The notes below the pieces were generated by a model, which saw only the letters and a program-made list of their open reading frames with translations, made no database searches and had not been told where the DNA came from. Positions 1 through 7,420 of a stretch of 64,000 nucleotides of DNA are shown here, piece by piece. Location: the NCBI RefSeq assembly GCF_003268675.1, contig NZ_CP029378.1, forward strand, positions 4,030,001 to 4,094,000, read 5' to 3'. Made by a program: the position numbers and the translations under genes. Each line of letters starts with the position of its first letter. Position 1 is the first letter of the stretch. This DNA is from Streptomyces bacillaris. Its GTDB lineage: Bacteria > Actinomycetota > Actinomycetes > Streptomycetales > Streptomycetaceae.

Positions 1-783
1 GGCACCGCGATCGGCCTGGCCCTGCGCGGCTACCGCCCCATCGTCGAGATCCAGTTCGACGGTTTCGTCTTCCCCGCGTACGACCAGATCGTCACGCAGC
101 TCGCCAAGATGCACGCCCGCGCGCTCGGCAAGATCAAGCTGCCGGTCGTCGTCCGTATCCCGTACGGCGGTGGCATCGGCGCGGTCGAGCACCACTCCGA
201 GTCCCCCGAGGCGCTCTTCGCCCACGTGGCGGGGCTGAAGGTCGTCTCGCCGTCCAACGCGAGCGACGCCTACTGGATGATGCAGCAGGCCGTCCAGAGC
301 GACGACCCGGTCATCTTCTTCGAGCCCAAGCGGCGCTACTGGGACAAGAGCGAGGTCGACACCGACGCCATCCCGGGCCCGCTGCACAAGGCCGTCACCG
401 TCCGCGAGGGAAGCGACCTGACGCTCGTCGCGTACGGCCCGATGGTCAAGGTCTGCCTGGAGGCGGCCGCGGCCGCGCAGGAGGAGGGCAAGTCGATCGA
501 GGTCCTGGACCTGCGCTCGATGTCCCCGATCGACTTCGACACCGTCCAGGCCTCGGTAGAGAAGACCGGCCGGCTCGTGGTCGTCCACGAGGCGCCCGTC
601 TTCTACGGCTCCGGCGCGGAGATCGCCGCCCGGATCACCGAGCGCAGCTTCTACCACCTGGAGGCCCCCGTCCTGCGGGTCGGCGGCTACCACGCGCCCT
701 ACCCGCCGGCGCGGCTGGAGGAGGAGTACCTTCCGGGTCTGGACCGGGTGCTCGACGCCGTCGACCGCTCGCTGGCGTACTGA
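1..783 (+). CDS. 2-oxoacid dehydrogenase E1 component, beta subunit (5' partial)
   Basis: This is the C-terminal about 260 residues of the beta subunit of a thiamine-diphosphate-dependent 2-oxoacid dehydrogenase; the gene begins outside the window. The reading frame is open from base 1. It contains the transketolase pyrimidine-binding stretch (FDGFVFPAYDQIV, PYGGGIGAVEHHSES) and the C-terminal transketolase domain (ISVLDLRSMSPID-like stretch, VVVHEAP). With the alpha subunit it decarboxylates the 2-oxoacid and passes the acyl group to the E2 lipoyl arm. The E2 gene follows 11 bases downstream on the same strand. The sequence resembles the branched-chain (Bkd) type that supplies acyl-CoA starters for branched fatty acids, but substrate specificity is inferred; a pyruvate dehydrogenase role is not excluded. 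Confidence 0.9.
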   Translation, partial: GTAIGLALRGYRPIVEIQFDGFVFPAYDQIVTQLAKMHARALGKIKLPVVVRIPYGGGIGAVEHHSESPEALFAHVAGLKVVSPSNASDAYWMMQQAVQSDDPVIFFEPKRRYWDKSEVDTDAIPGPLHKAVTVREGSDLTLVAYGPMVKVCLEAAAAAQEEGKSIEVLDLRSMSPIDFDTVQASVEKTGRLVVVHEAPVFYGSGAEIAARITERSFYHLEAPVLRVGGYHAPYPPARLEEEYLPGLDRVLDAVDRSLAY

Positions 784-794
784 GGGAAGGGGAC

Positions 795-2225
795 GTGACG
801 ACGATGACCCAGACGTCCGCTCGCTTCCGCGAGTTCAAGATGCCCGACGTGGGCGAGGGCCTCACCGAGGCCGAGATCCTCAAGTGGTTCGTCCAGCCCG
901 GTGACACGGTCACCGATGGCCAGGTCGTGTGCGAGGTCGAGACGGCGAAGGCGGCGGTGGAGCTGCCGATCCCGTTCGACGGCGTGGTGCACGAGCTGCG
1001 GTTCGGTGAAGGCACGACGGTCGATGTCGGCCAGGTGATCATCACGGTGGACGTGGCGCCGGGTACTCCGGAGGAGGCCCCTCCGGCCCCTGCCGCCTCG
1101 GCTGCTCCTGCCGCTCCCGAGGCTCCTGCTGCTCTTGCTGACGAGCCGAAGGGCCGTACGCCGGTCCTGGTCGGTTACGGGGTGGCGGAGTCCTCCACGA
1201 AGCGCCGCCCGCGCAAGGGAGCCGCCCCCGAGGCGGCTGCCGTGGCGGCGGCGGTCCAGGCGGAGCTGAACGGCCACGGGGCACCCGCCGCTCCTGAGCC
1301 CGAGGTTCCGGTGACCCGCCCGCTGGCCAAGCCGCCGGTACGGAAGCTGGCGAAGGACCTGGGCGTGGACCTGGCGAGCGTGGTGCCGACCGGCAAGGAC
1401 GGCATCATCACCCGCGAGGACGTGCACGCGGCGGCGGCCCCGGCCCAGGCGGCTGCTCCGGCTCCGGTTCCTGCCGCCGAGCCGGTGACGGCCGCTGCGG
1501 ACAAGGCGGAGGCCACGGTCTCCGCCCGCGAGACCCGCATCCCCATCAAGGGGGTCCGCAAGGCGATCGCGCAGGCGATGGTGGGCAGCGCCTTCACCGC
1601 GCCGCACGTCACGGAGTTCGTGACGGTCGACGTGACGCGCACGATGAAGCTCGTGGCGGAGCTGAAGGAGGACAAGGACATGGCGGGGGTGCGGGTCAAC
1701 CCGCTCCTGATCATCGCCAAGGCCCTCCTGGTCGCGATCAAGCGGAACCCCGGGGTCAACGCGGCCTGGGACGAGGCCAGCCAGGAGATCGTGCAGAAGC
1801 ACTACGTCAACCTGGGCATCGCGGCCGCCACCCCGCGCGGCCTGATCGTGCCGAACATCAAGGACGCGCACGACAAGACGCTGCCGCAGCTCGCGGAGGC
1901 GCTGGGCGAGCTGGTCGCCACGGCCCGGGACGGCAAGACCTCCCCGGCGGCGATGGCGGGCGGCACGGTGACCATCACCAACGTCGGCGTCTTCGGCGTC
2001 GACACCGGCACCCCGATCCTGAACCCGGGCGAGTCCGCGATCCTGGCGGTCGGCGCGATCAAGCTCCAGCCGTGGGTCCACAAGGGCAAGGTGAAGCCGC
2101 GTCAGGTCACCACGCTGGCCCTCTCCTTCGACCACCGCCTGGTCGACGGCGAGCTGGGCTCCAAGGTGCTGGCCGATGTGGCGGCCATCCTGGAACAGCC
2201 GAAGCGCCTGATCACCTGGGCGTAG
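795..2225 (+). CDS. Dihydrolipoamide acyltransferase (E2) of branched-chain 2-oxoacid dehydrogenase
   Basis: This 476-residue E2 protein transfers the acyl group from E1 to CoA and forms the core of the complex. One lipoyl domain is visible, with the lipoylated lysine at about residue 52 (CEVETAKAAVE). An Ala/Pro-rich linker follows, then the peripheral subunit-binding domain (KPPVRKLAKDLGVDL, about residues 175-215), a second linker and the catalytic acyltransferase domain. That domain ends with SFDHRLVDGELG, where His447 and Asp451 form the HxxxDG active site. The GTG start lies 11 bases after the E1 beta stop and is preceded by GGAAGGGGA, so the two genes are cotranscribed. A single lipoyl domain fits the branched-chain type. 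Confidence 0.92.
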   Translation: MTTMTQTSARFREFKMPDVGEGLTEAEILKWFVQPGDTVTDGQVVCEVETAKAAVELPIPFDGVVHELRFGEGTTVDVGQVIITVDVAPGTPEEAPPAPAASAAPAAPEAPAALADEPKGRTPVLVGYGVAESSTKRRPRKGAAPEAAAVAAAVQAELNGHGAPAAPEPEVPVTRPLAKPPVRKLAKDLGVDLASVVPTGKDGIITREDVHAAAAPAQAAAPAPVPAAEPVTAAADKAEATVSARETRIPIKGVRKAIAQAMVGSAFTAPHVTEFVTVDVTRTMKLVAELKEDKDMAGVRVNPLLIIAKALLVAIKRNPGVNAAWDEASQEIVQKHYVNLGIAAATPRGLIVPNIKDAHDKTLPQLAEALGELVATARDGKTSPAAMAGGTVTITNVGVFGVDTGTPILNPGESAILAVGAIKLQPWVHKGKVKPRQVTTLALSFDHRLVDGELGSKVLADVAAILEQPKRLITWA

Positions 2226-2235
2226 CAGTACGTGT

Positions 2236-2272
2236 GGTGGGCCCGTACGTCTCCGTGACGTCCGGGCCCACC
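2236..2272. terminator. Bidirectional hairpin between E2 and the HATPase gene
   Basis: A perfect 10-bp stem (GGTGGGCCCG / CGGGCCCACC) continues, after one mismatch, into four more pairs (ACGT/ACGT) around a 7-base loop. It lies between two convergent genes and can serve both. Confidence 0.7.
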
Positions 2273-2289
2273 GCCATGTCCGGCCCCGG

Positions 2290-2717
2290 TCACCGTACGG
2301 ACAGCTCGGCGAACACGGTCTTCCCGACGTCACGCTGCTCGACGCCCCACCGGTCCGCGAGCTGGGCCACGACCAGGAGCCCGCGCCCGAAGCACTCGTC
2401 GTCCCCGGACCGGCCGAGCCGGGGCAACCGCTCCCCCGCGGATCACTGACGGCCACCCGCAGCACGAACTCGGTGAGCGTCAGGTGCACGCGGAAGAGCC
2501 GCCCCCGGACCGCCCCGTGCATCACCGAGTTGGTGGCCAGCTCACTGACGACGAGCGCCACGTCACCGGCCATCAGCGGATGCCCCCACTGCAGCACGAG
2601 CCGGGCCGCCCGATGCCGACTGAGCGAGACGCTGCGGGCGGTGGGCGTGTAGTCGACCTGATCCTCACGGAGGACGGGTTCGGGGGCGGGGGTGGGGATC
2701 TCCTTGGCTGCGGTCAT
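2290..2717 (-). pseudogene. HATPase/anti-sigma-factor-like ATP-binding protein, frameshifted
   Basis: The N-terminal 90 residues read well as a small GHKL ATPase of the RsbW-like Streptomyces family: a helix rich in basic residues (SLSRHRAARLVL) and the N-box VVSELATNSVMHGA. After VSDPRG the frame fails. In the next frame the expected C-terminal half appears (GERLPRLGRSGDDECFGRG, then LLVVAQLADRWGV and FAELSVR with a stop at 2290). The two halves join if one G is added to the five-base C run at 2433-2437 (plus strand). The gene stands divergent to a DUF5753 HTH gene, the usual arrangement of WhiJ-like clusters. The break may be a sequencing indel or a real mutation. Confidence 0.72.
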
Positions 2718-2942
2718 GGTCGCGTGCCTCCGGGTGGGGTGGGCGGTGGCTCTGCCGCGCCTGCGCCTGGGCAGGGCGGTGCGCTTCCGCCGTGACGGCT
2801 CCGCTGTGCGAGCGGCGGAACACCGACGGTAGTGGTGTAGCTGCTCGCGCAGCAACAAGTTCGAGCAGAAAATTCTCTGCCCTAGTTGGTGTTCGAAGGC
2901 TGCGAGTCCCAGACTTGGTCCACTCGGCTGAGGGGATGCGAC

Positions 2943-3824
2943 GTGGCAGGCAGTAATCCGGATCGAGGCCGGACGGTCTCCACCGTGCTGGGACGCCGTC
3001 TCGGCGGTGAGTTGCTACGGATGCGGGAGGCGCGTGACCTGCGGCAGTCGCACGCGGCGGACGCGCTGACGGCGTCGGTCGCGAAGGTCGCCAAGATCGA
3101 GCGGGGCCTCGTACCGATACGGGACCCCGACATCCGGGCCCTGTGCCATCTGTACGGCGAGACCGACGCCGACACCGTCGACAGGCTGCTGGCCCTGGCG
3201 AAGGCGGACCGCGAGCGCCGCAAGGCGAGCGGCTGGTGGAACCAGTACCCGGGGCTTGGGTCCATGGTCGAGTACGTGGCGTTGGAGGACATCGCCAGCA
3301 GCCTGCGTACCTGGCAACTCGCCATCGTTCCTGGCTTGTTGCAGACGGCCGACTACGCCAGGGCACTGGCGGTGGGGAACGGCTCCTGGGAGGATCCTGA
3401 CGAGATCGAACCCTTCGTCGAGGCTCGGATGGCACGACAGGTTCGATTGACCGGTGACCGTCAGCTGGAGTTGTGGGCGGTGGTGCATGAAAGTGCTCTG
3501 CGTCAACTGGTGGGAGGGCGGCAGGTGATGAGGGAGCAGCTCGGCCACCTGCTGGACAAGGCCCGGCAGCCGAACGTGAAGCTCCAGGTCGTGCCCTACC
3601 TGGCGGGTGCTCACCCCGGAATGACGAGCGCCTTCACCATCGTGTCGTTCGCTGATCCCGGGGCCCTCGATGTGGTCCACATGGATACGACGTCGAGCAC
3701 GCTCTGGCTGGAGAGCGATAATGATGCCGACCGCCACGCGCAGCTCTTCGACCGCATCAGTCGTCTGGGGCTCGCGCAGCGCAGCTCGGTCAGACTGATC
3801 GACGGCATTCTCAAGGAGTTGTAG
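2943..3824 (+). CDS. XRE-family HTH regulator with DUF5753 (Scr1/WhiJ-like)
   Basis: This 293-residue DNA-binding regulator has an N-terminal XRE helix-turn-helix (about residues 15-70, LRQSHAADALTASVAKVAKIERG) and a long C-terminal DUF5753 domain containing the family motif IVPGLLQTADYARAL. GTG 2943 is chosen as the start because GAGGGG lies about 7 bases upstream; an earlier in-frame ATG at 2886 would add 19 unconserved residues. The gene is followed by three DUF397 genes and faces a GHKL ATPase gene, the classic Streptomyces trio whose members influence development and antibiotic production. NCBI also names this family the Scr1-type toxin-antitoxin regulator. The exact target is unknown. 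Confidence 0.9.
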   Translation: MAGSNPDRGRTVSTVLGRRLGGELLRMREARDLRQSHAADALTASVAKVAKIERGLVPIRDPDIRALCHLYGETDADTVDRLLALAKADRERRKASGWWNQYPGLGSMVEYVALEDIASSLRTWQLAIVPGLLQTADYARALAVGNGSWEDPDEIEPFVEARMARQVRLTGDRQLELWAVVHESALRQLVGGRQVMREQLGHLLDKARQPNVKLQVVPYLAGAHPGMTSAFTIVSFADPGALDVVHMDTTSSTLWLESDNDADRHAQLFDRISRLGLAQRSSVRLIDGILKEL

Positions 3825-3828
3825 GCCT

Positions 3829-4017
3829 GTGCCCGCGTACAAATTCGTCAAGTCCAGCTACAGCGGCGGTAATGCTGGGCAGGAGTGCGTGGAAGTCGCC
3901 CGCAACATCCCCCGCACCGTCGCCGTCCGCGACTCCAAGCGCCCGGGTGGCCCCGTCGTCACCGTCACGCCCGCCGCCTGGGGCGCCTTCACGGCCGACC
4001 TGCGCCAGCAGTTCTGA
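3829..4017 (+). CDS. DUF397 protein, copy 1
   Basis: This 62-residue acidic-partner protein has the DUF397 signature: FVKSSYSGG, then ECVEVA, VAVRDSK and WGAF. It starts with GTG only four bases after the stop of the DUF5753 regulator, so it is translationally coupled to it. Members of this family are small partners of DUF5753 HTH proteins; some act as toxin-like or anti-regulator proteins. The DNA from about 3899 to 4010 is nearly identical to copy 3. Confidence 0.9.
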   Translation: MPAYKFVKSSYSGGNAGQECVEVARNIPRTVAVRDSKRPGGPVVTVTPAAWGAFTADLRQQF

Positions 4018-4053
4018 TCGTTCGCGGGTAAGCACCCTCAAGAGGAGGAACGA

Positions 4054-4257
4054 ATGAGTAAGTTCCGCTTCAAGAAGTCCAGCTACAGCGAGCCGAACGG
4101 CGAGTGCGTCGAGGTCGCGGGCAACGTTCCGCGCACCGTAGCCGTTCGCGACTCCAAGGATCCGAGTGGGTCCGTCCTCACCGTTTCCCCCGTCGCCTGG
4201 GGCGCTTTCCAGGCAACGCTGCTGCGGGACAGCGCCGGAGAAGGTCCATGCGAGTGA
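4054..4257 (+). CDS. DUF397 protein, copy 2
   Basis: This 67-residue DUF397 protein (FKKSSYSEPNGECVEVAGN, VAVRDSKDPSGSV, WGAF) has a strong ribosome binding site, AGAGGAGGAACG, just before the ATG. It is the most divergent of the three copies and carries a C-terminal extension (LLRDSAGEGPCE). Its 3' end overlaps the start of copy 3. Confidence 0.9.
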   Translation: MSKFRFKKSSYSEPNGECVEVAGNVPRTVAVRDSKDPSGSVLTVSPVAWGAFQATLLRDSAGEGPCE

Positions 4258-4439
4258 GTGGCTTCCGCTTCGAGAAGTCCCGTCACAGCAGTGGCGACGG
4301 AGAGTGCGTCGAGGTCGCCCGCAACATCCCCCGTACCGTCGCCGTCCGCGACTCCAAGCGCCCGGGTGGCCCCGTCGTCACCGTCGCGCCCGCTGCCTGG
4401 GGCGCCTTCACGGCCGACCTGCGCCGGCGGCAGCCGTAG
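4248..4439 (+). CDS. DUF397 protein, copy 3
   Basis: This 63-residue DUF397 protein reads FRFEKSRHSSGDGECVEVA and VAVRDSKRPGGPVV, and ends ADLRRRQP. The ATG at 4248 has GGAGAAGG about 4-9 bases upstream and overlaps the end of copy 2 by ten bases; GTG 4254 (four-base GTGA overlap) is the alternative. The C-terminal two-thirds match copy 1 almost base for base, which points to recent duplication or gene conversion. Confidence 0.85.
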   Translation: MRVSGFRFEKSRHSSGDGECVEVARNIPRTVAVRDSKRPGGPVVTVAPAAWGAFTADLRRRQP

Positions 4440-4465
4440 GCCCGTACGCCGTCACGTGAACGGCG

Positions 4466-4506
4466 AAGGGGCCCGGGCCGCACACACCGTGCGGGCCGGG
4501 CCCCTT
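4466..4506. terminator. Strong bidirectional terminator hairpin
   Basis: A 16-bp stem with one mismatch (GGGGCCCGGGCCGCAC on the left, GTGCGGGCCGGGCCCC on the right) closes a five-base loop. It is flanked by AA on the left and TT on the right and lies between convergent copy 3 of DUF397 and the DD-transpeptidase gene. Confidence 0.8.
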
Positions 4507-4525
4507 GCTCGTACGCGCGGATCGG

Positions 4526-5428
4526 CTACCGCTTGAAGCCGTAGTCCATCAGCTTCTTCGCGTCGGCCGTGCGGGTCGACTCGTTGGTCGACGTGAGCAC
4601 CGTGCCGATGACCGTCTTGCCGTTGCGCGTGGCGGCGAAGACCAGGCAGTACTTGGCGGTCGGGCCGGAGCCCGTCTTCACGCCGATGGCGCCGCTGTAG
4701 CTGCTGAGCATCTTGTTGGTGTTGGTCCACGCCATGACGCGCTTGCCACCGTTCTTCATGGTGACCGTCTGCTTCGTGGACTTGGTCTTGACGACCGTGC
4801 GGAACGTGGAGTTCTTCATCGCCTCGCGGGCGATGATCGTCAGGTCGCGGGGGGTCGAGTAGTTCTTCCCACTCCCTATGCCGTCGAACGAGTCGAAGTT
4901 GGTGTTCTTCAGCTTGAGGCTCTTCGCCGTGGCGTTCATCTTGCCGATGAACGACTTCACGCGGGCGTCACGGGTTTTGCCGGTGCCGAACTTGTCGGCC
5001 AGGGCGTACGCCGCGTCGCAGCCGGAGGGGAGCATCAGGCCGTAGAGGAGCTGGCCGACGGTGACCTTGTCGCCGACGATGAGCCGGGCGGAGGAGGCGT
5101 TCTTCGAGACGATGTAGTCGCTGTACGCCTTCTGGATCGTGACCTGGGACTTCAGGTTCACGTTCTTCTGCTTGAGCACCACGAGGGCGGTCATGATCTT
5201 CGTGGTAGAGCCGGTGGAGCGGCGGGTGTCCGCGGTCTTGCTGTAGAGCGCCTTTCCGGTGCCGCTGTTCATCACGAAGCCGCCCTTGGCGACGATCGAC
5301 GGAGCCGGCGGCGCCGTGGCGGCCTGGGCCGCCGAGGCGAAGGCACCGCTCGCCAGCACCGCGCCCGCGGTGAGGACCACGGTGCTCGTGATGGTCACGC
5401 GATTGATGCGCTTGATCCCGATTTTCAA
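4526..5428 (-). CDS. Secreted K15-type DD-transpeptidase / D-alanyl-D-alanine carboxypeptidase
   Basis: This 300-residue penicillin-binding protein of the S11 family acts on peptidoglycan stem peptides outside the cell. A basic N-terminus and hydrophobic segment end in ASAAQA (about residue 36), a Sec signal peptide. The catalytic motifs are S74-T-T-K77, S135-G-C137 and K251-T-G253. The second motif has Cys in place of the usual Asn, as in the Streptomyces K15 DD-transpeptidase, and the spacing of 61 residues from SxxK to SGC is the same. TTG 5428 is the preferred start because GGAG lies seven bases upstream; an ATG at 5464 has no ribosome binding site. Transpeptidase versus carboxypeptidase activity cannot be settled from sequence. 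Confidence 0.9.
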   Translation of the reverse strand: MKIGIKRINRVTITSTVVLTAGAVLASGAFASAAQAATAPPAPSIVAKGGFVMNSGTGKALYSKTADTRRSTGSTTKIMTALVVLKQKNVNLKSQVTIQKAYSDYIVSKNASSARLIVGDKVTVGQLLYGLMLPSGCDAAYALADKFGTGKTRDARVKSFIGKMNATAKSLKLKNTNFDSFDGIGSGKNYSTPRDLTIIAREAMKNSTFRTVVKTKSTKQTVTMKNGGKRVMAWTNTNKMLSSYSGAIGVKTGSGPTAKYCLVFAATRNGKTVIGTVLTSTNESTRTADAKKLMDYGFKR

Positions 5429-5623
5429 CTGAACGCTCCAAATGCCCCTGATATGCGGCCACATAAGGGTGCCGCTCGATGATGAGACTCCCGGGGAGGG
5501 AGAAAGGATGCGTGCCCCAACGGGTGAATTTGCACAGGCTCGACCCAGGCGGCCGCGGAAAGCACTCCGTCCCCGGGGCGGCCCCTGCGGAATGAGGCCT
5601 GAAGACGGGCAGTTGGCCCTGTC

Positions 5624-6568
5624 ATGAGAGCGATCGGACTCGACGCGTTCGGTGGACCCGAGGTCCTGCGGGTGCTGGAACTTCCGGAGCCGGAGGCGGG
5701 CGAGGGCGAGGTGCGCATCCGGGTGCACGCGGCTGCCGTGAACCCGACGGATGTTCTGCTGCGCATGGGTGGCCATGCCGTACGGATGGAGGGCGTCGAG
5801 CCGCCGTATGTGCCCGGTATGGACGCAGCGGGCGTCGTCGACCAGCTCGGGCCCGGCGTCGGTGATCGGCTGGCCGTGGGGCAACCGGTGGTGGCGCTGG
5901 TGCCGTTCACGGGGCCCGGTGGCGGGGCCTATGCCGAGCAGATCGTGGTGCCGGCCGAGTCCGTGGTGCCCGGGCCCGTAGGGGCGTCGTTCGCGGAGGC
6001 GGCCGCCTTGCTGATGAACGCCGCGACCGCCCGGCCGGCTCTGGACCGGCTGGCGGTGCCGGGCGGCGGCGTGGTCGCGGTCACCGGGGCGGCGGGGGCG
6101 GTCGGCGGGTTCGCGGTGGAGCTGGCCAGGGCGGACGGCCTGACGGTCGTGGCCGACGCGTCCGCGCGCGACAGGGACCTGGTGCTCGGCCTCGGGGCCG
6201 ACCGGGTGGTCGAGCGGGGGCCGGGCTTCGCGGACCGGGTCCGGGAGCTGTACCCCGCAGGTGTCCCCGGGCTGGTCGACGGGTCGATGCAGACCGCCGG
6301 CCTCCTGCCCGCCCTCGCCGACGGCGGGGCGATGGCGGAACTGCGGGGCTGGTCCGGACCGGCCGGGCGGGGCATCCGGTTGCACCCGGTGATGGTGTCC
6401 GACGTCATGTCCGACACCGACCTGCTGGGCGGGCTGAGCCGCCTGGCCGGGAGCGGGGCGCTCACGCTGCGCGTCGCGGAGGTGCTGCCGTGGCGGGAGG
6501 CGGCCCGCGCGCACCGCTTGCTGGAGGCGGGCGGTCTGCGGGGGCGGCTGGTGCTGGACTTCTCCTGA
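5624..6568 (+). CDS. Zinc-independent NADP-dependent quinone oxidoreductase (MDR family)
   Basis: This 314-residue medium-chain reductase has an N-terminal GroES-like domain (VHAAAVNPTDVLLRMGG; MDAAGVV) and a C-terminal Rossmann domain with the loop VTGAAGAVGGFAVELA around residues 148-163. The structural and catalytic zinc cysteines of alcohol dehydrogenases are absent, which places it with the quinone oxidoreductase group using NADPH. It starts at ATG 5624, divergent from the DD-transpeptidase gene, and has no obvious operon partner. The substrate is unknown. Confidence 0.85.
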   Translation: MRAIGLDAFGGPEVLRVLELPEPEAGEGEVRIRVHAAAVNPTDVLLRMGGHAVRMEGVEPPYVPGMDAAGVVDQLGPGVGDRLAVGQPVVALVPFTGPGGGAYAEQIVVPAESVVPGPVGASFAEAAALLMNAATARPALDRLAVPGGGVVAVTGAAGAVGGFAVELARADGLTVVADASARDRDLVLGLGADRVVERGPGFADRVRELYPAGVPGLVDGSMQTAGLLPALADGGAMAELRGWSGPAGRGIRLHPVMVSDVMSDTDLLGGLSRLAGSGALTLRVAEVLPWREAARAHRLLEAGGLRGRLVLDFS

Positions 6569-6700
6569 GCGCCTCCGGGCCCCGGACGCGGGCCGGGCGG
6601 GAGCGTGCCCGCCTCCCGGACAGGAGCGTGTCGGAGCAGGTGGGTCGCGTGAGCAGGCGTACGGAGTCTGCCAAGGTCCAGGATCCGGACGCCGCTCCTC

Positions 6701-6732
6701 ATGCGCGCATGTTGTATCTATGCTGTGCGCAT
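6701..6732 (+). promoter_or_regulatory. Promoter and candidate operator of the GntR gene
   Basis: A -10-like TATGCT (6719-6724) lies seven bases before ATG 6731, so the transcript is probably leaderless. The region begins with the perfect palindrome ATGCGCGCAT (6701-6710), and ATGCGC / GCGCAT arms flank the -10. This is a plausible autoregulatory site; no convincing -35 was seen. Confidence 0.45.
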
Positions 6733-7420
6733 GCCTGCCGCACCCTCCGCCGCCCCCGCACAGCCGCCGACCACCACCTCCCTCAAGCAGCCGCCCGCCG
6801 CCGAGCGGGTCTACACGCACGTCAAGGACGCCGTCCTGGACCGTCGTTACGAGGGCGGGACGCTGCTCACCGAAGGGGGGCTCGCGGACGCGGTAGGGGT
6901 GTCGCGTACGCCGGTGAGAGAGGCGCTGCTGCGGCTGGAGGTCGAGGGGCTGATCAAGCTCTACCCGAAGAAGGGCGCCCTCGTCCTCGCCGTCTCCGCG
7001 CAGGAGATCAAGGACGTGGTGGAGACCCGGCTGCTGGTGGAGGAGTTCGCGGCGCGCAAGGCCGTGCCCGCCTCGCCCCGGCTGATCGCGCGGCTCGAAC
7101 AGCTCCTGGAGGAGCAGCGGCAGCTGGCGGAGGCCGGGGATCTGGCGGCGGTGGCCGTCAAGGACCGGTGTTTCCACGCGGAGATCGTCAAGTACGCGGG
7201 GAACGAGATCCTCTCGCGCCTCTACGACCAGCTGCGCGACCGTCAGCTGCGGATGGGCGTCGCGGTGATGGAGGCCCATCCCGGGCGGATCGAGGCCAAC
7301 ATCACCGAGCACGCCGAGCTGCTGGAGGCGATCCGGGGCGGGAACCCCGAGGAGGCCGCGCAGGTCGTGCGGCGTCATGTCGGGCGCGTGCGGGAGCTGG
7401 TCAGGGGTGAGGACCGGTGA
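6731..7420 (+). CDS. GntR-family transcriptional regulator, FadR/FCD subfamily
   Basis: This 229-residue repressor-type protein has an N-terminal winged helix (ERVYTHVKDAVLDRRYEGG, LADAVGVSRTPVREAL) and an all-helical FCD ligand domain (RLLVEEFAARKAV; RCFHAEIVKYAGN; ITEHAELLEAI) in which Asp/His side chains usually bind a metal and an organic acid. ATG 6731 is chosen because a -10 element lies seven bases upstream (leaderless). An in-frame ATG at 6701 would add ten residues from the palindromic operator region. It overlaps the MFS transporter gene by four bases and probably controls it in response to the transported compound. Confidence 0.88.
   Translation: MPAAPSAAPAQPPTTTSLKQPPAAERVYTHVKDAVLDRRYEGGTLLTEGGLADAVGVSRTPVREALLRLEVEGLIKLYPKKGALVLAVSAQEIKDVVETRLLVEEFAARKAVPASPRLIARLEQLLEEQRQLAEAGDLAAVAVKDRCFHAEIVKYAGNEILSRLYDQLRDRQLRMGVAVMEAHPGRIEANITEHAELLEAIRGGNPEEAAQVVRRHVGRVRELVRGEDR

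Noticed and set aside
699..2858. A long minus-strand open frame opposite the E2 gene
   Set aside because: Only its first part (2717 down to about 2438) is real (HATPase); the rest is low-complexity antisense of E2.
4450..4461. A parS-like GTCACGTGAAC after the third DUF397 gene
   Set aside because: It lacks bases of the left arm; only perfect 14-mers were called parS.
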